A DNA stretch of 64,000 nucleotides, from the IMG/VR virus record IMGVR_UViG_3300037472_000016, positions 1 to 64,000 of that record. One strand, written 5' to 3'. Positions 29,078-38,500 of this stretch are shown piece by piece. This DNA is from a virus. The notes below the pieces were generated by a model. It was not told the origin of the DNA and ran no database searches. It saw nothing but the letters and a program-made list of their open reading frames with translations. The first letter of the stretch is position 1. Each line of letters opens with the position of its first letter. Position numbers and translations under genes: made by a program.

Positions 29078-29524
29078 ATGTTATGCGAAGCTACAGACTT
29101 TACGTTCCCCATGCTGGCAGATATCTATTACCCCATCGTTGAGCAGGGAGCTTACGGAAACGTTTCCAAGGTTTGGATGCATGACAAGTCAATTGCTTGT
29201 AATTTTCAGCCAGAGGCGAAGACAAGCCAGGTAGATGTAAGAACAAACATTGATGTATCTTACAAATTAGTTTTAACAGGAAGAACAAGAAAAGACTTAA
29301 GGATTGCAACCTCTGGCGAAGACTTTGCAGTTACTAATGTTTTAATTTCTAACATCAGAGATACCTCTGGAAACATAATATACAAAGAGACTGCTGGTGT
29401 AAGGTCGGGCATGGGTACGCTGTTCGAGATTTCTTCTAGTCAGCCTTTTGTCAACGCCTTTGGATATGTAGAGTTTTTTAAGGTAACTCTGTCACGCTCA
29501 GAAAATCAGGGGGCAGACGTATGA
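29078..29524 (+). CDS. head closure (stopper)-like protein, 148 aa
   Basis: MLCEATDFTFPMLADIYYPIVEQGAYGNVSKVWMHDKSI... is all-beta, of the size and position of head-closure proteins (SPP1 gp16-like). AGGAG is 9 nt before the ATG. Its stop overlaps the next gene (ATGA). Assignment by gene order. Confidence 0.6.
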   Translation: MLCEATDFTFPMLADIYYPIVEQGAYGNVSKVWMHDKSIACNFQPEAKTSQVDVRTNIDVSYKLVLTGRTRKDLRIATSGEDFAVTNVLISNIRDTSGNIIYKETAGVRSGMGTLFEISSSQPFVNAFGYVEFFKVTLSRSENQGADV

Positions 29525-30195
29525 TAGGCGTAAAGTTTGATGACAGGGCTTTTATGTCTGAGATGAACAACATTGTTGAGTATGCCGCTGGATTCCTTGA
29601 GGGTGCCAGGTCTGGAAAAAGAAAGTTTTTGGACAACGTAGGAGCGGGCGCGGTAGAAGAGCTAAAGCAGTTCATTGATGTGAATGCAAGAATGGACCCC
29701 ACTGCACTCCATCACGTATACGAGTGGTCTCAAACAGGAGGCTCTGAGGGTAGGCTGTTTGACATTCACCACACGGTCAGCAACCTTGGATTATCACTCA
29801 AGTCAGAGTTTTTACAGTCTCAGTCAGTGCGCGCAGGGTCAAAAGAGCCTTTTACAGACAAGGCATCCATTATGGAGTCTGGAATGACTGTAACGATTTC
29901 GCCAAAGAATTCTAGCGTGCTTGCCTTTGATGTTGACGGAGAAACCGTCTTTACTCCAAACGACATAACGGTAGAGAATCCAGGTGGCGATGCTGTTCAG
30001 GGTTCATACGAAAGAGTGTTCGACCTATTCATGAACAAGTATTTCTCACAGGCGTTTTTGCTTGCTAGCGGAATATCATCCAGGATACAGAATCCAATAG
30101 CATTTAAGAATGATCTTAAGGCAGGTTCCAGGGGCGGAAGGTCTGTAGGAGTGTCTACTGGATTCCGGTGGATTGCAAATGCGGGGGTAACGTAA
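29521..30195 (+). CDS. tail-completion/HK97 gp10-like protein, 224 aa
   Basis: An N-terminal helix region (VEYAAGFLEGARSGKRKFLDNVGAGAVEELKQFIDVNARMDPTALHHVYEW) fits gp10-like neck proteins. The middle is beta-rich (GMTVTISPKNSSVLAFDVDGETVF), and the end basic. Coupled to both neighbours. Confidence 0.6.
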   Translation: MIGVKFDDRAFMSEMNNIVEYAAGFLEGARSGKRKFLDNVGAGAVEELKQFIDVNARMDPTALHHVYEWSQTGGSEGRLFDIHHTVSNLGLSLKSEFLQSQSVRAGSKEPFTDKASIMESGMTVTISPKNSSVLAFDVDGETVFTPNDITVENPGGDAVQGSYERVFDLFMNKYFSQAFLLASGISSRIQNPIAFKNDLKAGSRGGRSVGVSTGFRWIANAGVT

Positions 30196-30743
30196 TGTCT
30201 GCTATATCTTATGCACCAATACTCATCAATGAGTACATTTCTGAAAAGGTAACAGAGAGACTGTCTGAGCACTTCTCTGAAAGCATGAAGATATTCACCA
30301 GCCTTCCAACAGACATAAACTCTTTATCGGAAAGCTTTCCTGCTGCCGCTAGCGATGTGTTTGCCAGTTATGACAGAATGATTAAGTTTAGGCGCACACC
30401 GTTTCCTCACATAAAAACAGAGCAGGTAATGTATTACTTGTACAAGATGAACTCAGACCCAGAGGCTCTGATTGAGGCTACACAGGTCATTGCAGACCTG
30501 TTAGACAGGGGAGACGAGTCTGCACAAGAGCTAAATTCCTGGGTAGCAGGCAAATCCGTTAACGGAATAATTACATTTGGAACGGGCACACTGGCAAGAA
30601 ACTTTAAGCCAGTATTCTTTCACGAAACAAGAATCTTTCAACTAGAAGAAGCCAGAGACGTAAAGACAAGCTATACCACAAGAAGCTATATGGCATCAAA
30701 GATGATTATCGATTACAAGTACCACACCAGAAATTATCTTTAG
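30195..30743 (+). CDS. tail terminator-like protein, 182 aa
   Basis: ATG 30195 overlaps the previous stop (TAATG) and is chosen over an upstream in-frame start. Sequence: MSAISYAPILINEYISEKVTERL..., then FPHIKTEQVMYYLYKMN and a central helix; it ends MIIDYKYHTRNYL. Order (connector, stopper, completion, this, tube) suggests tail terminator. Confidence 0.55.
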   Translation: MSAISYAPILINEYISEKVTERLSEHFSESMKIFTSLPTDINSLSESFPAAASDVFASYDRMIKFRRTPFPHIKTEQVMYYLYKMNSDPEALIEATQVIADLLDRGDESAQELNSWVAGKSVNGIITFGTGTLARNFKPVFFHETRIFQLEEARDVKTSYTTRSYMASKMIIDYKYHTRNYL

Positions 30744-30757
30744 TATCAAATGGTTGG

Positions 30758-30763
30758 TATAAT
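30758..30763 (+). promoter_or_regulatory. extended -10 promoter of the tail tube gene
   Basis: TGG-TATAAT; a leader of about 47 nt ends in GAGGTGA, 8 nt before ATG 30817. Confidence 0.65.
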
Positions 30764-30816
30764 GATAAATGAGGAAACGCGCCCCAATTCTATACAGAAA
30801 AATGAGGTGAAACAAA

Positions 30817-31452
30817 ATGGCTTATTCAAGAGGTTCAAGCGCCAACATTATCGTTGGTGCCGCCGCTCTCTTCACATTTGAGGATGGGCAGCTTGATGAT
30901 GGAGAGTTACCGGCATATGCAGATGGTGTCTCGTACAGAGAGACCCTTTCTTCGGATGCTAACAGTGGCTCTTTCCGTAACGTGGGTTACACCATGAACG
31001 GACTAGAAATTCAGTTCCAGCCTGACTTCGGTGAGGTTCAGGTTGACCAGATTCTTGACGTTGCAAAGCTGTACAAGCAGGGTATGCAGGTTAACCTGAA
31101 CACTGCTTTTGCTGAGTCAACGCTAGAGAATCTTCTGTTTGCAATTGCCGGAAATGCTGGTGACCTAGTTACCGGATCAACCGAAAATACTCTAAACCTT
31201 ACGGCTGGAGATATTGGTGAGTGCCCCGTAGAACGTGGACTTGTTGCTGTTGGACCAGGTACAGGCGACTGTGCCCCAGTAGAGGCAATCGAGCGCATCT
31301 ATGTTGCTTACCGTGCGCTTTCAATTGAGAGCGTTACAGTATCTGCAAAGCGTGACGAAGCAACCATGTTCGAGGTATCGTTCCGTCTGCTTCCAAACGA
31401 CCAAGGTTCGTATGGAAAGATTGTAGACCGTACCATCCCAGCGGGTTCGTAA
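30817..31452 (+). CDS. major tail (tube) protein, 211 aa
   Basis: MAYSRGSSANIIVGAAALFTFEDG..., then GVSYRETLSSDANSGSFRNVGYTMNGLEIQFQPDFGEV and a C-terminal FEVSFRLLPNDQGSYGKIV. The 'diff/trans-type' beta-sandwich pattern and its own strong promoter, ribosome site and terminator fit an abundant tube protein, placed just before the chaperones and tape measure. Confidence 0.82.
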   Translation: MAYSRGSSANIIVGAAALFTFEDGQLDDGELPAYADGVSYRETLSSDANSGSFRNVGYTMNGLEIQFQPDFGEVQVDQILDVAKLYKQGMQVNLNTAFAESTLENLLFAIAGNAGDLVTGSTENTLNLTAGDIGECPVERGLVAVGPGTGDCAPVEAIERIYVAYRALSIESVTVSAKRDEATMFEVSFRLLPNDQGSYGKIVDRTIPAGS

Positions 31453-31472
31453 TACAAAGCCCGCTAAACTTG

Positions 31473-31506
31473 ACTGCTCAGACTTCGGTCTGGGCAGTTT
31501 TGTTTT
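31473..31506 (+). terminator. strong UUCG terminator after the tube gene
   Basis: ACTGCTCAGAC-TTCG-GTCTGGGCAGT: 11 pairs closed on a cUUCGg tetraloop, followed by TTTTGTTTTT. Confidence 0.95.
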
Positions 31507-31509
31507 TGC

Positions 31510-31515
31510 TACACT
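31510..31515 (+). promoter_or_regulatory. extended -10, leaderless, abutting the terminator
   Basis: TGC-TACACT, TAGTGT, then ATG 31522. The TG lies within the terminator's T-rich tail. Confidence 0.65.
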
Positions 31516-31521
31516 TAGTGT

Positions 31522-32199
31522 ATGGCTATAGAAATATACAAAGAAGAAGAAGTTTTTTTGGTAGACGGAACATCTATGATACTGGCTCCACTCAAGATTG
31601 TTTATCTTAAAAGAGTTATGGACAGGTTCAGCCTTTTGTCCGAGTCTTCGAGGGAGATGGATAAGACAGAGGTTCTTGTCTCTTGTGCTCTTGTTGCTAT
31701 GAAGCAGTACCGTCCAGAAATCGACACGGTAGAAAAGGTGGAAGATGTTGTAGATATAGATATCATATACAAGATTCTAGACATTGGCGCTGGAATAACA
31801 ATGAAAGAGCAAGAGCCAGAGACCAAGGCCAAAGATGCAAAAGGTAAGTCTGACTGGGCATCCCTAGACCTGGCCTCGCTTGAGGCAGAGGTGTTTTTGC
31901 TGGGTATATGGAAAAGCTATGAAGACCTAGAACTGTCTATATCAATGCCAGAGCTTATAGCAACACTTGAGTCTCAAAGAAAGTCAGACTACGATAGCAA
32001 AAAGTTTTTTGCAGCAATTCAGGGTGTGGACATTGACAAGAATAGCTCAAAGGGTAACGAATGGGAAGAAATGAAGGCTAGGGTATTCAGTGGAAACAAG
32101 ACCGATGACCCCAATGACATACTTGCATACCAAGGGGTTAGTGCTCAAAAGGCAGGGTTTGGAATTAACATGGGCCTAAGCTACGAAAAGATTGACTAA
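31522..32199 (+). CDS. tail assembly chaperone, long form, 225 aa
   Basis: The N-terminal ~95 residues are paralogous to 32258-32572: VDGTSMILAPLKIVYLKRVMDRF and ALVAMKQYRPEI. A further 130 residues (SDWASLDLASLEAEVFLLGIW...MPELIATLESQRKSDY) resemble the T part of G/GT chaperones. No slippery site is needed because both forms have their own genes. Predicted leaderless, which would keep the long form scarce. Confidence 0.75.
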   Translation: MAIEIYKEEEVFLVDGTSMILAPLKIVYLKRVMDRFSLLSESSREMDKTEVLVSCALVAMKQYRPEIDTVEKVEDVVDIDIIYKILDIGAGITMKEQEPETKAKDAKGKSDWASLDLASLEAEVFLLGIWKSYEDLELSISMPELIATLESQRKSDYDSKKFFAAIQGVDIDKNSSKGNEWEEMKARVFSGNKTDDPNDILAYQGVSAQKAGFGINMGLSYEKID

Positions 32200-32218
32200 T
32201 TAAAAACCTCCCCTGTGA

Positions 32219-32224
32219 TATAAT
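32219..32224 (+). promoter_or_regulatory. extended -10 promoter
   Basis: TGA-TATAAT, then AAGGAGG about 11 nt before ATG 32258. Confidence 0.65.
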
Positions 32225-32257
32225 TGACACAGACCTTTGAAGGAGGAAAATACAATA

Positions 32258-32572
32258 ATGTCAGAAGCGACAATTAACGAAAAAAAGACAGTTACCCTTA
32301 TTGACGGCACCAAGATTGTGGTGAGACCACTAAAGATTTCACTACTAAGGCCATTTCTAGATAAGTTTGGAGAGATTCAAAAAGTAGCAGAAGACAACTC
32401 AAAGTCTATGACAGTTCTTCTGGAGTGTGTACAAATTGCAATGAAGCAGTATGAGCCAAAGCTTGCAGAGGACCTTGACGCAATTGAAGACAACATTGAT
32501 CTTCCAACGGTATATGCAATTATCGAGGCAGCATCTGGAATCACTCTTGATGGAGCTAGTCTAGGTCTATAG
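32258..32572 (+). CDS. tail assembly chaperone, short form, 104 aa
   Basis: MSEATINEKKTVTLIDGTKIVVRPLKI... aligns with the first part of the long form: LLRPFLDKF, IAMKQYEPKL, IIEAASGITL. It ends where the common domain ends. ATG 32258 carries AAGGAGG; the longer upstream TTG frame runs through that site. It precedes the tape measure by 23 nt, as G-type chaperones do. Confidence 0.78.
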   Translation: MSEATINEKKTVTLIDGTKIVVRPLKISLLRPFLDKFGEIQKVAEDNSKSMTVLLECVQIAMKQYEPKLAEDLDAIEDNIDLPTVYAIIEAASGITLDGASLGL

Positions 32573-32595
32573 ACCCAGATAAGAGGTGTTGATGA

Positions 32596-35500
32596 ATGGC
32601 TGATATTCAATCCAACATAGATATTAATGTTTCGACTGGCACCGCGCTAGCGAACATTCGTAGTCTGCAAAGGGAAATATCAGCCTTTCACACCTCTATG
32701 GCGAGAGGCGGCGCAGCCGCCAATGTTCAGTCTGCTCAAATGCAGCAGAACTTGCTCAACACCGTTAATGCAACGGGTAAGTTTAGAGCGTCTATTCAGA
32801 ACATTTCCACAACTACGGAAACATTTACAAACGCCCTAGAAAAGAACAAGCTCTCAATGGCAGAGTCTTTTCGCTTTGCCGGGGCAGCGAGTGGAAAGTT
32901 TGGACAAAGATTCTCTACTGAAATGTCAACTATTGACAAGGTTGCTAGAGAAAGGGTCAAGAGTGTCCAGACCCAGTTTATTAAATTAGGAAGAGATGCC
33001 AACGGCTCTCTCAGGGGAATTGCTGTAAGGCCGCTAGCTCTTGACATGGACAATCTGGCCACAAGGACGGCTATAGCGGCACAGAAGCAGCAACTGTTTA
33101 ACAAGCTTGTGAATCAGGGTTCAACAAACCTTCTAAACTTTGGTAAGAATACTCAGTGGACTGGTCGCCAACTTATGGTTGGTTTCACAATTCCTCTAGG
33201 AATCTTTGGAGCAACAGCATCAAAGGTATTCATGGACCTAGAGAAGCAGGCCATCGCCTTCAAGAAGGTATACGGAGACCTCTTCACCATTGAGTCTGAG
33301 AAAAACAAGGCACTCAAAGATGTAGAAGACATTGCCAAGTCCATGACTACTTATGGCGTTGCAATCAAGGACACAATGGGGCTTGCGGCAGAGGCAGCAG
33401 CCGCAGGTTTTCAGGATGCACAACTCATGGCCCAGACCGAGCAAGCAACAAGGCTCGGAATCCTTGGTCAAATCGATAGCCAAAAGGCCCTAGAAACAAC
33501 AATTGCTCTACAGAGTGCATTCCAGATTTCCACGGAAGACCTTGCAGACTCCATTAACTTCCTTAACGCCGTAGAGAACCAGACAGTTCTTTCTCTAGAC
33601 GATGTGACTACAGCCATTCCAAAGGTTGCTCCAGTTATTCAGCAGCTTGGCGGTGACGTAAAAGACCTAGCATTTTTCCTTTCAGCTATGAAGGAAGGTG
33701 GCATCAACGCATCCGAGGGTGCTAACGCTCTAAAGTCTGGTCTTGCCTCCATGATTAACCCCACCAAGCAGTCTTCTGAGATGCTCGCCCAGATGGGTAT
33801 TGATATTAATGGTATCGTTAACTCAAACCAGGGAGACCTAAAGCAGACAGTCGTTGGATTTGCCGAAGCCCTAGATACCCTTGACCCACTGAACAGGGCA
33901 AAAGCCATTGAGCAGCTATTCGGTAAGTTCCAGTTTGCTAGAATCTCCGCACTGTTCTCTAACGTTATCCGCGACGGTAGCCAGGCATCAAGAGTTCTAG
34001 ACCTTGCAGGAACGTCACTAGAAGAGCTATCATCTCTAGCAGACTCCGAGCTTGGAATTGTTGCAGATGCAACGTCTACAAAGTTTATGGCAGCAATGGA
34101 AAACATAAAGTTTGCAATTGCCCCAATTGGAGAAGAGTTCCTTAAGCTCGTAACCCCCATACTCACTTTTGGAACAGAAGTCTTAACGGCTTTCAACAGT
34201 CTTGATGCTGGCATGAGGCAGTTCGTTATTGGAACGATTGGTGTTCTCGGCGGTATAGCACCAATAGCCATTATGGTATTTGGTCTATTAGCTAACGGTG
34301 TAGCAACATCCATTAAGGCATTCATGTTCTTGAGAAACCTGTTCCTTAAAACAGGAGGCTCTTCTCAGATACTTGGTCAGCAAACAGAATACATGACACA
34401 GCAACAGCTTGAGGCAGCGGCTGTAGCAGCATCTCTGGGGCAGACACACAGTCAGTTGACTCAAATCTTTACAGCCGAGGCTGGAGCCGTTACAGCCCTT
34501 GCAGCGGCCTATAACAGCGCTACAGCAGCGCAGAGGGCATTTAGCGGTCCAGTCATGGGTAGCACCCTGGGTCGTGGTCCAAAGGTTCCTGGATTCAACA
34601 AGGGAAAAATGGCGGGGTACAACAAGGGAATCGTAATGGTTCCTGGTTCTGGAAACAAAGACACAGAGCCAGCAATGTTGACACCAGGCGAAGCAGTCAT
34701 TCCAGCAGACATGGCTAAAAAGTATGGGTCTCTAATCAACGCAATGATTAGCGGAAACATTCCTGGGTTTAGGACTGGAAGACCAGGGGAATCTGGTCAG
34801 ATACAGGTGCCGTCGAGCCAAACAAATTTTAGAATGCCTCTTGGAGAAGGCTTTGAGCTTTCACACTTTTCATCAGCAATTAATCTTACTGGTACAGAGC
34901 TTATTGAGCACGCCCGCCTAATGGGAGCGACAAATAACCACATTAGCCGAATAAATGAAATGATTGCCAGGGCAGGAGGCGACTTAGAACAAACCTTTAG
35001 AGTTTTGGATAGCTCTGTAGAACTTTTAAGCACAGAGCTTAACCAGGGTATTGGCGCAATCGGAAGTGGAAAAACAGTACCAAGAAGCCTAGTTGAGCGC
35101 GATCTTGTTGAGAGAGGAGATGTAGCAAGGTCGCCACTAATGAAGTATATGGCCATAGACGGCGTTGCACCCGATAAGGCTCTAGCGAATGCAAGACTAA
35201 TAACCGAAAAAGTTCAAGAACAACTAGACCTTGTTGGCGACCGGCTTGTCTTTACAGCCGAACAGATTCATGACATAACGAAAAAAGCTTATGATGCAGT
35301 TTTGCTTGACCCCTCAGTTTCTGAGACAGCAAAAACAGAAATATCTAATGCTAGACAAAGAATGAGTTCTGGTCTTGTTGTTGTAGATGAAACGACTACC
35401 GAAAGGGGTAGTCGTGGAAACAGAATTAATGCAACACCAAAAACATACAAGAGCCTTTCAACTTCAATTAGAAAACGGGCTGATGTTCCGAGTAATTCAT

Positions 35501-38500
35501 TTTTGGCTAGTTCAGAAATTCCTCAAACGCTGGGAATCTCTCAAGAAGAGTTTTCGCAAACATTTTCAGGGCTTCCCGAGGCCGCTAAGGCTGCACTATT
35601 TAGGCTAAGAAAAGATATTGATGGTTTTGTAGAGGAATTCCGTAGACAGACTGCGACAGAACTAGATCGTGCATCACAATCAAACTCTCCATCACAAAGA
35701 TTTATAAGGTCTGCGGCAAACAATATAGTCGATGGTGTTGAGGTTGGTATTCAGCAAGGCCGCGACGATATGGTTACCGCTGGTCAGGGCCTAGCAGATG
35801 CAACAGAATCTGGCGTAAAACGCAGCCATAGAAGAGCCTCTTCTGCTGGCGGTAGCCCCGGACAAATGTTTGCCCCCCAATCACAACAAATAGTAACAGC
35901 AAATCCAAGAACTAATAGAAGGGCCTCCGCTCCAACGCAAACTATTGGTTCATCAGTAATACCACCAGCACACTTTGAAAAGATAATAGCTGGTAACCAG
36001 GCAGCGGCAGACAGTCAACAAAAGGCTTCTGTAGCTCAAGCAGCAGCAAGCCAAAACTTCTCAAGCAAGGTTATGGGGCTGAGCTTTGGAATCACTGGAC
36101 TTGCCGGGGTAATGTCAATATTCGGTGGAGAAATGGCCCAAGTCTCTAGTGTAATCTTCCAGGTAAGCGGTGCATTGACAGGACTGATGTTTGCGTTCCA
36201 GGCTCTTCCAGCAACAATGACTAAAGGAATAACAGAGCTATTTGACAATAGAGCAGCGGCTTTTACACAGGCAAGAAACTCTACCCAGGTAGTTCCAGTA
36301 GGTGGTGGGGGAGGTGTTGGTGCTAAGGGGGGCGTAGCGGCGGGGGCAGCAAAAGCTGGAGGAGCACTGGCAAGCCTGGGCAGAGGAGTCATGGCTTTTC
36401 TTGGAGGCCCATTTGGTCTAGCTATTACTGCCTTCCTTTTGCTAGCGGGATTTGCAATTCCAGCCCTTATAGATGCATACCAGGAACAGAAAAAACGTCT
36501 TAGAGGTCTTTCTGACGTTGCAGATGTTGCATCTGACAGAGTAAAAAAGTTTGCAGAAGCTTTGGGGCAAGAAATAAAAATATCTCCACTTGGTGGAGAA
36601 CAGGGTATATCCTTTAGTGGTGCAAACCTAAATCCAGAAGAAAGAAAGTCAGTAGGCTCTGTGGTAGAGTCTTACGGTGGAGCAGAGAAATTTCAAGAAG
36701 ATTTTAAAGATGATATTGATAGAATAAATGAGGCTGGCAGCAGAGGAAAAGAAGAGCTTAATCGAGTATTTACAGAAAAAGCATCTAGTTTAGCAATGGC
36801 TGGTATTGACGAAGCCGGAATTCAATCGCTACTGGATGCACTATTTCAATTTTCAAATATTGAATTTACTTTTGACGTAAAGGGAGCAGGAATTTTTGAC
36901 GAAAAAGGTAACTTTGATCTAGATGCATTTAAGGCCCGTGCAAAAGAAGCAGCAAGGGCTTACACTGATTCATATGATGCAGAAGTTGCTAATTATAGTC
37001 CAAACGAAACAATTGACCAGCAGGCTGTTTTGAATAGTGCGGGATACTCCTCTGTTGGTGACCTTGAAAAAGCAGTAGAAGGTCAAAAAGTGGCTGTGGG
37101 AATTGCTGAAGAGAATGCATTGTCCAAAGGACTAAAGCCAGAGCAGGACTCAGACTTTATAGCTCAAATGTCAGAGCTAAGACAGTTAGAGGGATATCTA
37201 CAAGAATTTAAGTTTATTGCTTCAGAACCTTTAGAAATTTTAAAAATTGAAACAATATCAAACGCCGCTGACCAGATTAATGGTCTGAACACATTGCTTT
37301 CAGAAGGAAAAATTTCTGCAATAGAGTTTTCTGACGGAATAGGGGTTGTAGCTGAGGGTATCCTTGAAATGGATGATGGTGCAAAAGCTCTTCAAGACTT
37401 ACTAAAAGAGCTTGGAGTTAAAGACTTCGAGCTAATAAAAGACCCAGAAGCACAAATAGCGGCATTGCAGGGTGCTACGGCAGGGCTTGATTTAACAAAG
37501 TTTTCTGGACTTTCATCAGAAGATGAGCAAGTAAGGGCACAAGCAATTAACGAAGTTGCTCAAGCAATTAGAAATACGGTTTCGGCAAGGGAGCAAGAAG
37601 CTATAGTTAATCAGCAGATTGCTGAAATGACTGCTGCAAATACAGAACTTGAATCAATGGCTAGCGACATTGAGCAAGAAGCTAATGCTTATGCCTACCT
37701 AACTGCAAATGGAATATCTGCCGCCGACGCGATAGACCTTATTGCTAACGCAAATATTAGAGCAGCCGCTGCTGCGGCATTTGCTGGTGCAGAAACCACT
37801 GGATTTATTGAAAACATAAATGCAATGTTAACAGCAAAAGCAAATAGTCCGGTAACCGTTGCAAGGAGATCAATTGGTTCAGGTGGTCGAGGAGGCGGTG
37901 GCAAAAGCGGTCCAGAAGCTTCCGGCCTAGACAAAATACTAGAAGACATGGCCAGAGTAGTTTCTGTTCAGACTACAATGACAAAGGGGTTTGCTGCATC
38001 GAGAACCGCCCTAGACAGAATGTTCGGCGGTAGCAACTCTTCTGGACTCTTCGGTGGCCTTGAACAACAGATGCGTGCCCTTGGTGGAGGAGAAGACCTT
38101 ATTAAGCTGATTGCTGGAATGCCTCCAGAAGAGTTTAATAAGAGGAAGAAAGAACTCTTTACTTTTGACGGTGCCGGAAATATTTCATCGTTCAGAGACA
38201 GCCTTGTTTCCATTGGAGAAGCACTCAGAAAGATTGCACTTGGAGAGTTCCAGAGCAAGCAGCAGGCCACTGTTAAGTCTTTCAACGATCAAATGGTTGC
38301 TGTCAACAGGCTCGTTGGTGCAGGTGCAAGCTATGCAGATGCATACGAAATTGCTGGAGATGCAGCACTGGCAGCAGCAATCGCCAACGAAACAAACTCA
38401 GCAGCTATTAGGCAGCTTGTCAGAGATACTAAGGCGGCAGAGAAAGCCACAAAGGATTTTGCAGCAGCCCAAAGCGTCGCGGCATCCAACAACTCATTTG

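Noticed and set aside
31522-32600. programmed frameshift in the tail chaperone genes
   Set aside because: No convincing slippery heptamer, and the two products are encoded by separate complete genes.
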